A stretch of 16,252 nt of DNA from JAVBUZ01 sp031554725 (GTDB lineage: Bacteria; Bacillota; Clostridia; Lachnospirales; Lachnospiraceae). The notes below the pieces were generated by a model that saw only the letters and a program-made list of their open reading frames with translations, searched no databases and had not been told where the DNA came from. The first letter of the stretch is position 1, and the number at the start of each line of letters is the position of its first letter. Both the position numbers and the translations under genes were made by a program. Of this stretch, positions 1 to 6,704 are shown in pieces. Location of the stretch: NCBI GenBank assembly GCA_031554725.1, contig JAVBUZ010000117.1, positions 1-16,252 on the forward strand, read 5' to 3'.

Positions 1-2708
1 TCACCGTGTGGTACTTTAAGGGAAGTATCCCTTACTTCTCTTGCTTTTTCTCCGAAGATTGCACGAAGAAGTCTCTCTTCTGCTGTAAGCTCTGTTTCAC
101 CCTTAGGTGTAACCTTACCAACTATGATATCTCCGGCACGAACCTCAGCACCAATACGAATAATTCCTCGTTCATCCAAATCTTTAAGAGCATCATCACC
201 TACACCTGGTACATCACGTGTAATTTCTTCTGGTCCTAATTTTGTATCACGAGCTTCTGCTTCATATTCTTCAATATGAACAGATGTATAAACATCTTCT
301 TGTACCAATCTTTCACTTAAAAGAACAGCATCTTCGTAGTTGTAGCCTTCCCATGTCATGAAACCAATAAGAGGGTTTTTACCAAGTGCAAGCTCTCCCA
401 TTGCTGTAGATGGGCCATCTGCGATAACCTGACCTGCAACTACATGATCACCTTTGAAAACAATAGGTTTCTGGTTGTAGCAGTTAGACTGGTTACTTCT
501 TGAGAATTTTGTTAAATTATATTCTACTTTTTCTCCATCGTCGCATGTCATTCTAATTTGATTAGAAGATGCGTAATCAATGGTTCCTGCTTTTTTCGCA
601 ACTACACATACACCGGAGTCAACTGCAGCCTTTGGTTCCATACCGGTACCAACTGCTGGTGCTTCTGTGATTAGTAGTGGAACTGCCTGACGCTGCATGT
701 TAGATCCCATGAGCGCACGGTTAGCATCATCATTTTCCAAGAAAGGAATTAATGCTGTCGCTACAGAGAATACCATCTTTGGAGATACGTCCATGTAGTC
801 AAAGGTTGCTTTTGAATATTCCTGTGTTTCTTCACGGAAACGACCAGATACCATGTTACGTACAAAGTATCCATTTTCATCCAACGCTTCATTTGCCTGA
901 GCTACGTGGTAGTTATCTTCTTCATCTGCTGTCATGTAAACAACATCTTCGGTAACACGAGGATTTTCAGCATCTGTTTTATCTATCTTACGGTATGGTG
1001 CTTCCACGAAACCGTATTCATTAATTCTTGCATAACTTGCAAGGGAGTTGATAAGACCGATGTTAGGACCTTCAGGTGTTTCAATCGGACACATTCTTCC
1101 ATAGTGAGAATAGTGAACATCTCGAACCTCGAATCCGGCTCTATCTCTTGATAGACCACCAGGACCAAGTGCTGATAAACGTCTCTTATGTGTAAGCTCG
1201 CCAAGTGGGTTGTTCTGATCCATGAACTGTGACAGCTGAGAAGAACCAAAGAATTCTTTTACAGCCGCTGTTACAGGTTTAATATTAATTAATGACTGTG
1301 GAGATACATCATCAGAATCATGTGTTGTCATTCTTTCACGAACAACTCTTTCCATTCTAGAAAGACCAATACGATACTGGTTCTGTAATAACTCACCTAC
1401 CGCACGGATACGTCTGTTACCCAAATGATCGATATCATCATCATTTCCAAGGCCGTATTCCAAATGGATGTTATAGTTAATAGAAGCAAAAACATCTTCC
1501 TTGGTTATATGCTTTGGTACTAATTCGTATGCATTTTTCTTAATTGCTTCAGCTAATTTTTCTGCATCATCGCTGTATTCTTCCAAGATTTGTGCAAGAA
1601 CTGGATAGTAAACAAGTTCTGCTACACCAAGTTCTCTTGGATTACAGTCTACGTAATGAGTTAAATCAACCATCATATTAGAAAGAACTTTTACATTTCT
1701 TTCTTCTGTTTGAATGTATACAAATGGAACTGCTGCATTTTGAATTGCATCAGCTAATTCTGCTGTTACTTTTGTTCCCTGTTCTGCGAGAACCTCACCT
1801 GTAGAAGGATCAATTACATCCGCTGCTAAAATCTGGTGTCTGATTCTGTTTTTGAGAGCTAACTTTTTATTAAATTTATATCTACCAACTTTGGCCAAAT
1901 CATCTCTTCTTGCATCAAAGAACATAGAGTTAATTAAACTTTCTGCACTTTCAACGCTTAGAGGTTCACCGGGGCGTATTTTCTTGTATAACTCTAATAG
2001 ACCCTCCTGATAGTTCTCAGCAGTGTCTTTTGCAAAGCTCGCTTCAATCTTTGGTTCATCACCAAAAACTTCTCTAATCTCGTCATTGGTTCCAATTCCA
2101 AGAGCTCTGATAAGTACAGTAATAGGTACTTTTCTTGTTCTATCTACACGGACATAAAAAATGTCATTGGAATCTGTTTCATACTCCAACCATGCACCAC
2201 GATTAGGAATTACAGTTGACGAATACAGTTTTTTACCTATTTTGTCATGACCTATGGCATAGTAGATACCTGGGGAACGTACTAACTGACTAACGATAAC
2301 ACGCTCTGCTCCATTGATTACAAAGGTACCTGTTTCTGTCATAAGTGGTAGGTCGCCCATGAAAATCTCATGTTCACTGATTTCTTCTTTTTCCTTGTTA
2401 TAAAGGCGGACCTTTACCTTAAGAGGAGCTGCAAAAGTAGCATCTCTTTCCTTACATTCTTCAATAGAATATTTGACATCATCTTCACACAATTCGAAGT
2501 CTACAAATTCCAGACTTAAATGTCCGCTGTAGTCTGCAATTGGAGAGATATCATCAAAGACTTCTTTCAGGCCTTCTTCGATAAACAATTTATAAGAGTC
2601 CTTCTGAACTTCCAATAAATTGGGCATCTCCAAAACCTCTTTTTGTCGTGAATAACTCATACGCATGCTCCTGCCAGAGACAACCGGACGTATTCTGTTC
2701 TTTTCCAT
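1..2708 (-). CDS. rpoB: DNA-directed RNA polymerase subunit beta (3' end beyond window)
   Basis: Beta subunit of RNA polymerase, which with beta' forms the catalytic cleft and binds rifamycins. The first 902 codons are in the window; the gene leaves at base 1 in the conserved stretch ERLLRAIFGEKAREVRDTSL followed by KVPHGE. The family is usually about 1,200-1,300 residues, so roughly 70% is present. The start is set at the second of two close ATGs (2708, MEKNRIRPV): the motif GGGGTG lies 8 bases before it but only 2 bases before the upstream ATG at 2714. The rifampicin pocket is at residues 486-516, with FFGSSQLSQFMDQ, THKRR and SALGP. D497, H507 and S512 correspond to E. coli D516, H526 and S531 and are all wild type, so a rifampicin-sensitive enzyme is expected. 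The gene lies downstream of rplL and its terminator; rpoC would be expected next, outside the window. Confidence 0.98.
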   Translation of the reverse strand, partial: MEKNRIRPVVSGRSMRMSYSRQKEVLEMPNLLEVQKDSYKLFIEEGLKEVFDDISPIADYSGHLSLEFVDFELCEDDVKYSIEECKERDATFAAPLKVKVRLYNKEKEEISEHEIFMGDLPLMTETGTFVINGAERVIVSQLVRSPGIYYAIGHDKIGKKLYSSTVIPNRGAWLEYETDSNDIFYVRVDRTRKVPITVLIRALGIGTNDEIREVFGDEPKIEASFAKDTAENYQEGLLELYKKIRPGEPLSVESAESLINSMFFDARRDDLAKVGRYKFNKKLALKNRIRHQILAADVIDPSTGEVLAEQGTKVTAELADAIQNAAVPFVYIQTEERNVKVLSNMMVDLTHYVDCNPRELGVAELVYYPVLAQILEEYSDDAEKLAEAIKKNAYELVPKHITKEDVFASINYNIHLEYGLGNDDDIDHLGNRRIRAVGELLQNQYRIGLSRMERVVRERMTTHDSDDVSPQSLINIKPVTAAVKEFFGSSQLSQFMDQNNPLGELTHKRRLSALGPGGLSRDRAGFEVRDVHYSHYGRMCPIETPEGPNIGLINSLASYARINEYGFVEAPYRKIDKTDAENPRVTEDVVYMTADEEDNYHVAQANEALDENGYFVRNMVSGRFREETQEYSKATFDYMDVSPKMVFSVATALIPFLENDDANRALMGSNMQRQAVPLLITEAPAVGTGMEPKAAVDSGVCVVAKKAGTIDYASSNQIRMTCDDGEKVEYNLTKFSRSNQSNCYNQKPIVFKGDHVVAGQVIADGPSTAMGELALGKNPLIGFMTWEGYNYEDAVLLSERLVQEDVYTSVHIEEYEAEARDTKLGPEEITRDVPGVGDDALKDLDERGIIRIGAEVRAGDIIVGKVTPKGETELTAEERLLRAIFGEKAREVRDTSLKVPHG

Positions 2709-2799
2709 TGACATTTCACCCCGTTCTTATATGATATTAACTATTATGTCGGTATTACATCCTAAAATAGACATAGCACACCACAAGAGTGCACCATCC

Positions 2800-2828
2800 A
2801 TACTACTACAAATTTCAAGACAAGTCAA
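2800..2828 (-). promoter_or_regulatory. Candidate sigma-A promoter for rpoB
   Basis: Read on the minus strand, TTGACT (2828-2823) and TAGTAT (2805-2800) are separated by exactly 17 bases. The boxes match the consensus at 5/6 and 4/6 positions. The site lies between the rplL terminator and rpoB, where it could supply transcripts that do not depend on read-through. This is inference from motif and position only. Confidence 0.4.
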
Positions 2829-2850
2829 GGATAAATTGTATAATTTATCC
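2829..2850. repeat. Perfect 9-bp inverted repeat before the rpoB promoter
   Basis: GGATAAATT and AATTTATCC are separated by 4 bases (GTAT on plus). It abuts the -35 box of the candidate rpoB promoter on one side and the T-tract of the rplL terminator on the other. It has no T-run of its own, so it does not look like a terminator. It could be a protein operator or an RNA processing hairpin. Confidence 0.5.
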
Positions 2851-2851
2851 A

Positions 2852-2881
2852 CAAAAAAAGAACACTGGATTCCAGTGCTCT
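2852..2881 (-). terminator. Intrinsic (probably partial) terminator after rplL
   Basis: On the minus strand AGAGCACTGG pairs with CCAGTGTTCT (10 bp including one G-U) around a 3-base loop and is followed by seven T residues. It sits 13 bases after the rplL stop. Partial termination between rplL and rpoB is a known way of making more L7/L12 than beta subunit; partial read-through here is inference. Confidence 0.85.
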
Positions 2882-2894
2882 TTTTATCATTAAA

Positions 2895-3269
2895 TTATTT
2901 AACTGTAACTGTAGCGCCAACTTCTTCAAGTCTCTTTTTGATATCTTCAGCTTCAGCTTTAGCTGCTGCTTCTTTAACCATTTTAGGTGCTCCATCAACT
3001 AAGTCTTTTGCTTCTTTTAAGCCAAGTCCTGTGATTTCACGAACAACTTTAATAACTTTAACTTTTTCAGCACCTGCTGCTGTTAATTCAACGTCGAATT
3101 CTGTTTTTTCTTCTGCTGCTGCGCCTGCATCTGCTGCTGCTGCAACTACAACACCTGCTGCTGCTGATACACCGAATTCTTCTTCACATGCTTTTACTAA
3201 GTCATTTAATTCTAATACTGTTAACTCTTTGATTGCTTCAATGAGTTCTTGAGCTGTTAATTTAGCCAT
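2895..3269 (-). CDS. rplL: 50S ribosomal protein L7/L12
   Basis: The multicopy stalk protein of the large subunit, which recruits translation factors and activates their GTPase. The 124 residues show the family layout: an N-terminal dimerisation helix pair (about 1-32, MAKLTAQELIEAIKEL), an Ala/Gly-rich flexible hinge (about 34-54), and a C-terminal factor-binding domain containing VKVIKVVREITGLGLKEAK and ending EVGATVTVK. The start is supported by GGAGG 9 bases upstream. The gene follows rplJ by about 70 bases, as expected because L7/L12 dimers bind the L10 C-terminal helix, and a terminator comes directly after it. Length is normal for the family. Confidence 0.98.
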   Translation of the reverse strand: MAKLTAQELIEAIKELTVLELNDLVKACEEEFGVSAAAGVVVAAAADAGAAAEEKTEFDVELTAAGAEKVKVIKVVREITGLGLKEAKDLVDGAPKMVKEAAAKAEAEDIKKRLEEVGATVTVK

Positions 3270-3342
3270 TTTTAATTACCTCCATATAATATAGTGATTT
3301 AAGTTTATTTGTTTTCCGATTCTAAAGCTCGGTATGTGAGTC

Positions 3343-3960
3343 CTAGTTTTCTGTCTCTGTAGCTGCTGCTTCTTCTACAGGAGCTTCTGCTACTACTTCT
3401 TCAACTACTGGTGCTACTTCTTCTGCCACAACTTCTGCCACTTCTTCTTTAGCTACTGGTGCATCACATGCAGATGCGCCACCTTTTTCTGCTAACTGGT
3501 TCATGACACGAGCAAAGTTTGTGATAGGAGACTGCATACTTCCAAGTAATTTGGAAAGTAATTCTTCTCTTGAAGGAATAGCTGCGATGTTCTGGATTCC
3601 CTTAGCATCATATGCGATACCTTCAACCACACCACCTTTGATTTCAAGCTTATCTGCTGTCTTAGCGAATTTAGCTAATACTCTTGCAGGTGCTGTTGCA
3701 TCTGTGGTAGAGTATGCCATTGCGCTAGGTCCTTCAAGATAAGGAGCAAGTGCTTCGAAATCTGTGCCTTTGAACGCGAAGTTCATCATGGTGTTTTTGT
3801 AAACCTTGTAAGTAACTCCTGCTTCACGTAAAGATTTACGTAATGCTGTATCCTGAGCAACAGTAAGTCCACGGTGATCTACCAATACAACTGACTGAGC
3901 ATCTTTGATACCTGCAGGAATTTCTTGAACAACAGGTTGTTTTAATTCAACTTTTGCCAT
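3343..3960 (-). CDS. rplJ: 50S ribosomal protein L10, with long acidic C-terminal tail
   Basis: Base of the ribosomal stalk: the N-terminal domain binds 23S rRNA and the C-terminal helix carries L7/L12 dimers. Family signatures include VVLVDHRGLTVAQ (about 25-37), YKVYKNTMMNFAF (51-63) and the helix REELLSKLLGSMQSPI (131-146). At 205 residues it is longer than the usual 165-175. The excess is residues 163-205, an Ala/Val/Glu tail with twelve glutamates by my count and a single lysine (K171), placed after the L12-binding helix. The start has AAGGAGG at good spacing. It is preceded by an L10 leader with an attenuator, so autoregulation by the L10-L12 complex is expected. It lies in an operon with rplL. 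Confidence 0.97.
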   Translation of the reverse strand: MAKVELKQPVVQEIPAGIKDAQSVVLVDHRGLTVAQDTALRKSLREAGVTYKVYKNTMMNFAFKGTDFEALAPYLEGPSAMAYSTTDATAPARVLAKFAKTADKLEIKGGVVEGIAYDAKGIQNIAAIPSREELLSKLLGSMQSPITNFARVMNQLAEKGGASACDAPVAKEEVAEVVAEEVAPVVEEVVAEAPVEEAAATETEN

Positions 3961-4140
3961 TTTGTTACCTCCTTATAGATTTTATTGCCGAAAGGAGCTT
4001 TCATTATAATAAAAGCCTCCCTGAAGACAGGGAGGCAAAAAGTCATAATCACTAAACTCTTTTCCTCGGTAGGCGGCTGTGCTCTTACGTCCAGAATACT
4101 CTGAACACCTACTGTCTTCGGCATGGTTCTTTATGAACCT
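3961..4140 (-). ncRNA. Ribosomal protein L10 leader (cis-regulatory RNA)
   Basis: This 5' UTR of rplJ-rplL has L10-leader features: a short first hairpin (GGTTC-ATAAA-GAACC), then CCGAAGACAG, then GTAGGTG pairing with CGCCTAC across about 35 bases, followed by CGAGG. In this family the L10-L12 complex binds the leader and lowers expression. Downstream is a perfect terminator hairpin (4015-4036) before the rplJ ribosome binding site, so control here is probably by transcription attenuation. Boundaries are approximate: the 5' end is taken from the promoter spacing, the 3' end from the rplJ start. Confidence 0.85.
4003..4036 (-). terminator. Attenuator terminator inside the L10 leader
   Basis: On the minus strand GCCTCCCTG pairs perfectly with CAGGGAGGC around a TCTT loop, followed by TTTTATTATAAT. 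It lies about 40 bases upstream of the rplJ start. Its CTGTCTTC segment is exactly complementary to GAAGACAG near the leader's 5' end, which offers an alternative pairing that would open the top of this hairpin. Confidence 0.85.
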
Positions 4141-4145
4141 TGGTT

Positions 4146-4174
4146 AGAATACCATATACATTTTAGCTTGTCAA
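4146..4174 (-). promoter_or_regulatory. Sigma-A promoter for rplJ-rplL
   Basis: On the minus strand a perfect TTGACA (4174-4169) is followed after 17 bases by TATTCT (4151-4146), which is preceded by an extended -10 TG. The predicted start, about 7 bases further on, coincides with the first hairpin of the L10 leader. The promoter begins only 17 bases after the rplA stop, with no clear terminator between. Confidence 0.75.
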
Positions 4175-4191
4175 GCAATTTGCTTTTCTAA

Positions 4192-4881
4192 TTAGAATTT
4201 AGCAACGCTTACTTTAACGCCAGGGCCCATTGTAGATGAAAGAGTAATGCTCTTTAAATACTGACCTTTTAATGCGCTTGGTTTTGCTTTTACAATTGCA
4301 TCCATAATTGCAGTGAAGTTCTCTTTAAGAGCTTCCTGTGTAAAAGATGCTTTACCAACTGGTACGTGTACGATGTTGGTTTTGTCAAGTCTGTATTCAA
4401 TCTTACCAGCTTTGATATCATTGATAGCTTTTGTTACGTCCATTGTTACTGTACCAGCTTTAGGGTTTGGCATTAAACCTTTAGGACCAAGTACCTTACC
4501 AAGACGACCAACAACACCCATCATATCTGGTGTAGCAACAACTACGTTGAAATCTAACCAGCCATCATTCTGGATCTTTGGAATTAATTCTTCTCCGCCT
4601 ACGTAATCTGCGCCAGCTGCTTCAGCTTCGTTAGCTTTTTCGCCTTTTGCAAATACAAGAACTTTAACAGTTTTACCTGTTCCGTTTGGAAGCACTACTG
4701 CACCACGGATTTGTTGTTCAGCGTGACGTCCATCACATCCTGTTCTGATGTGTAATTCGATTGTTTCATCAAATTTAGCTGATGCTGTTTTCTTTGCTAA
4801 TGCAATAGCATCATCTGGTTCATAGAGAGTTGCGCGATCTACAAGTTTTGCAACTTCATTATATTTTTTACCATGTTTCAT
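4192..4881 (-). CDS. rplA: 50S ribosomal protein L1
   Basis: Large-subunit L1-stalk protein, involved in E-site tRNA release, and usually the repressor of its own rplK-rplA mRNA. The start is placed at 4881 (MKHGKKYNEVAKLVD), giving 229 residues, the normal length. It is preceded by AGGAGG with a 7-base spacer. A longer reading from 4932 would add 17 residues that no L1 needs and has no ribosome binding site. Family signatures: FDETIELHIRTGCDGRHAEQ, VVATPDMMG and GKVLGPKGLMPNPKAGTVT (L1 signature), ending MGPGVKVSVAKF. It follows rplK by 61 bases in the same operon. Confidence 0.97.
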   Translation of the reverse strand: MKHGKKYNEVAKLVDRATLYEPDDAIALAKKTASAKFDETIELHIRTGCDGRHAEQQIRGAVVLPNGTGKTVKVLVFAKGEKANEAEAAGADYVGGEELIPKIQNDGWLDFNVVVATPDMMGVVGRLGKVLGPKGLMPNPKAGTVTMDVTKAINDIKAGKIEYRLDKTNIVHVPVGKASFTQEALKENFTAIMDAIVKAKPSALKGQYLKSITLSSTMGPGVKVSVAKF

Positions 4882-4942
4882 TTTGTTTCCTCCTATGGTT
4901 CTAACGACAATCTTCATTGTCTCCCAACTCAATTAATAGTTA

Positions 4943-5368
4943 TTAGTCTTCTACAACAATACCCATACTTCTTGCAGTACCAGCGATCATGCTTATTGCT
5001 GCATCTAAACTTGCTGCATTTAAATCTGGCATTTTCAATTCAGCGATTTCCTGAACTTTTGCTTTAGAGATTTTTGCAACTTTTGTTTTGTTAGGCGCAG
5101 CTGAACCTGCTTTTAGGTTACAAGCTTTTTTCAAAAGAACTGCAGCAGGTGGAGTTTTGGTAACAAAACTGAAACTTCTATCTGCATATACTGTAATAAC
5201 AACAGGGATGATTACATCTCCTTGGTCTGCTGTTCTAGCGTTGAACTGTTTTGTAAATTCAACGATGTTTACACCGTGCTGTCCAAGTGCTGGACCAACT
5301 GGTGGAGCTGGTGTAGCTTTACCAGCAGGAATCTGTAATTTAATATAGCCTTCTACTTTTTTTGCCAT
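4943..5368 (-). CDS. rplK: 50S ribosomal protein L11
   Basis: Binds the GTPase-associated region of 23S rRNA; this protein and its rRNA site are the target of thiostrepton-type antibiotics. The 141 residues are family length. The N-terminal domain has LQIPAGKATPAPPVGPALGQ followed by HGVNI, with the conserved prolines of the thiostrepton-facing surface. The C-terminal rRNA-binding domain runs from about residue 75 and ends GTARSMGIVVED. AGGAGG lies about 7 bases before the ATG. It is first in the rplK-rplA pair, and the 149 bases upstream hold a candidate L1-binding leader. Confidence 0.98.
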   Translation of the reverse strand: MAKKVEGYIKLQIPAGKATPAPPVGPALGQHGVNIVEFTKQFNARTADQGDVIIPVVITVYADRSFSFVTKTPPAAVLLKKACNLKAGSAAPNKTKVAKISKAKVQEIAELKMPDLNAASLDAAISMIAGTARSMGIVVED

Positions 5369-5386
5369 TGTGGCACCTCCTATAAT

Positions 5387-5460
5387 GTGGTCAGGCGCTC
5401 AAGCTTTCCTTGCAAAGCGCAAAGTCCTTGTGCTCCCACTGCCCGTAGTTTCTTACGGAC
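5387..5460 (-). promoter_or_regulatory. Candidate L1-binding mRNA leader before rplK
   Basis: Read on minus, a 7-bp hairpin (5460-5441: GTCCGTA/TACGGGC, one G-U, loop AGAAAC) is followed by GTGGGAG (5439-5433). About 40 bases later comes TGACCAC (5393-5387), closing a GTGG/CCAC stem just upstream of the rplK ribosome binding site. GTGGGAG opposite an ACCAC strand is the core of the L1 site in 23S rRNA and of L1-repressed leaders. Function is inferred from that resemblance and from rplA being in the operon. The nusG-rplK gap also holds an imperfect hairpin (5485-5505) with no T-run. Confidence 0.55.
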
Positions 5461-5517
5461 CCTCGTTTGTTGCTTATATTTTCCTCCAAGGTGAATCACT
5501 TTGGAATAAATACCTAA

Positions 5518-6036
5518 TTAAAGTTTTCTTACTTCTGCAAAACTAATTTCAACAGGTGTTTCTCTGCCGAATAGATCTACATTGATGGTAGCAGTCTGCT
5601 TGCCAAAATCGAGCTTTTGAACCATACCAATGGTATCCTTCCAAACTCCTGCAACAACAGCGATACTATCACCTTCACCAAAGTCGATAGAAACGTTCTC
5701 CGTTTTAATTCCGAGTGGTTTCATTTCAGCTTCTGTAAGTGGTACCGGTTTACTTCCCGGTCCAACAAATCCGGTTACGCCACGTGTGTTTCTTACAACA
5801 TACCACGTATCATCATTCATAACCATATTGAGTAATACATAACCTGGGAACATTTTTTTCTGAACAGTTTTTTTCACACTATTCTTTACTTCCACGACAT
5901 CCTGCATGGGAACTCTGACTTCCAGAATCTCTTCTGCCAGATGTTTGTTGTTCTCAATGGTTTTCTCAATATTGGCTTTGACCTTATTCTCATATCCGGA
6001 ATAAGTATGCACTACATACCAATTTGCTTCTGCCAT
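5518..6036 (-). CDS. nusG: Transcription termination/antitermination factor NusG
   Basis: Elongation factor that binds the RNA polymerase clamp and modulates pausing, Rho-dependent termination and coupling to the ribosome. The 172 residues match the family. The N-terminal NGN domain opens with NWYVVHTYSGYENKVKANIE and contains KKMFPGYVLLNMVMNDDTWY and VRNTRGVTGFVG. The C-terminal KOW domain (about 119-172) has the GDSIAVVAGVWKDTIGMVQ segment and ends AEVRKL. The start follows GAGGGAG. The stop of secE lies 15 bases upstream, so the two are tightly coupled. No terminator separates nusG from rplK. Confidence 0.98.
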   Translation of the reverse strand: MAEANWYVVHTYSGYENKVKANIEKTIENNKHLAEEILEVRVPMQDVVEVKNSVKKTVQKKMFPGYVLLNMVMNDDTWYVVRNTRGVTGFVGPGSKPVPLTEAEMKPLGIKTENVSIDFGEGDSIAVVAGVWKDTIGMVQKLDFGKQTATINVDLFGRETPVEISFAEVRKL

Positions 6037-6051
6037 ACGATCTCCCTCGCT

Positions 6052-6255
6052 CTATATTGATGTTAAGAAGTTCACGCCATACTGTGCAATTAAGTCAATA
6101 ATAGCGATTATAACTCCGACAACTACAGATATTCCAACAACCGCAATGGCTTGTTTGAACATGGAGTTTTTGTCCGGCCATGAAATTTTTCTAAATTCAG
6201 CTTTTACGCCAGTAAAAAATTTAACTTTTGGCGCTTTTTCTGCGGAATCTCCCAT
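6052..6255 (-). CDS. secE: Preprotein translocase subunit SecE
   Basis: Small essential membrane subunit that clamps SecY in the Sec translocon. It is 67 residues, the short single-span form typical of Gram-positive bacteria. A charged cytoplasmic N-terminus contains the family motif VKAEFRKISWPDKNSM (about 18-33), followed by one hydrophobic helix (about 37-58, IAVVGISVVVGVIIAIIDLI). The start has AAGGAG with a short spacer. It sits between rpmG (24 bases upstream) and nusG (15 bases downstream), the standard order. Confidence 0.96.
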   Translation of the reverse strand: MGDSAEKAPKVKFFTGVKAEFRKISWPDKNSMFKQAIAVVGISVVVGVIIAIIDLIAQYGVNFLTSI

Positions 6256-6279
6256 TGTCTACTCCTTCCGAACCAACTA

Positions 6280-6429
6280 TTATTTGGTTTCTTTGTGCAT
6301 TGTATGTGTCTTGCAAAATCTACAATATTTTTTTGTTTCCATTCTATCAGGATGTGTTTTCTTTTCCTTCGTAGTATTGTAGTTACGCTGTTTACATTCT
6401 GTACATGCCAATGTAATTTTTGTACGCAT
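6280..6429 (-). CDS. rpmG: 50S ribosomal protein L33 (zinc-ribbon form)
   Basis: Short large-subunit protein of 49 codons. The translation begins MRTKITLACTECKQRNYNT and ends CKTHTMHKETK. Two CxxC pairs (C9/C12 and C36/C39) mark the zinc-binding version rather than the zinc-independent paralogue. GGAGG lies 7 bases before the ATG. It is the first gene of the cluster and directly follows a promoter on the minus strand. A longer overlapping open frame at 6204-6443 is a frame shadow. Confidence 0.95.
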   Translation of the reverse strand: MRTKITLACTECKQRNYNTTKEKKTHPDRMETKKYCRFCKTHTMHKETK

Positions 6430-6503
6430 ATTTCCACCTCCAAGTGCTAATGTATATTAAAATTAAGCATAAAAAAAAGACCTAAATCTCATCTCGCTTG
6501 ACT

Positions 6504-6533
6504 ACTATATCACAACTTGACTCTTATCGTCAA
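6504..6533 (-). promoter_or_regulatory. Sigma-A promoter for rpmG-secE-nusG
   Basis: On the minus strand TTGACG (6533-6528) is followed after 18 bases by TATAGT (6509-6504) with an extended -10 TG just before it. Each box matches the consensus at 5 of 6 positions. The predicted start is about 70 bases upstream of the rpmG ATG. The 5' UTR carries a run of nine T residues but no convincing hairpin before it. Confidence 0.65.
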
Positions 6534-6624
6534 TCAAATTTTCACTTTATTTTAATTTATATTCTATGACTATGCAAGACCTATTATTATCTTAATAATT
6601 TCTTAATAATATTCCCGCAATTTC

Positions 6625-6653
6625 TTGAGTTTCTTCTTAATATAAGATACACT
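6625..6653 (+). promoter_or_regulatory. Weak candidate promoter for the GGDEF-EAL gene
   Basis: TTGAGT (6625-6630) and TACACT (6648-6653) are 17 bases apart, each matching the sigma-A consensus at 4/6. No flagellar sigma-28 type box is visible. Just upstream, CTTAATAAT occurs twice (6591-6599 and 6602-6610), 11 bases apart, which may simply reflect the A/T-rich sequence. Confidence 0.3.
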
Positions 6654-6704
6654 TATTACATTGACATTTCAACACAAACAAATGACATTCTTATGAGGTG
6701 ATTT

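Noticed and set aside
2665..3252. 195-codon plus-strand open frame
   Set aside because: It is antisense to rplL and the rpoB start, has no ribosome binding site, and is rich in Ser/Ala mirrored from the L7/L12 Ala codons.
3942..4124. 60-codon open frame overlapping the L10 leader
   Set aside because: The leader's RNA structure explains this sequence, and the peptide resembles nothing.
4882..4932. N-terminal extension of L1
   Set aside because: It has no ribosome binding site, gives non-family sequence, and the internal ATG at 4881 has AGGAGG.
6204..6443. 79-codon minus-strand open frame over rpmG
   Set aside because: It is a shifted reading of the clear L33 gene (6280-6429) and the start of secE.
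6430..6704. tRNA genes or a CRISPR array near the ribosomal cluster
   Set aside because: No cloverleaf and no regularly spaced repeats were found here or elsewhere in the window.
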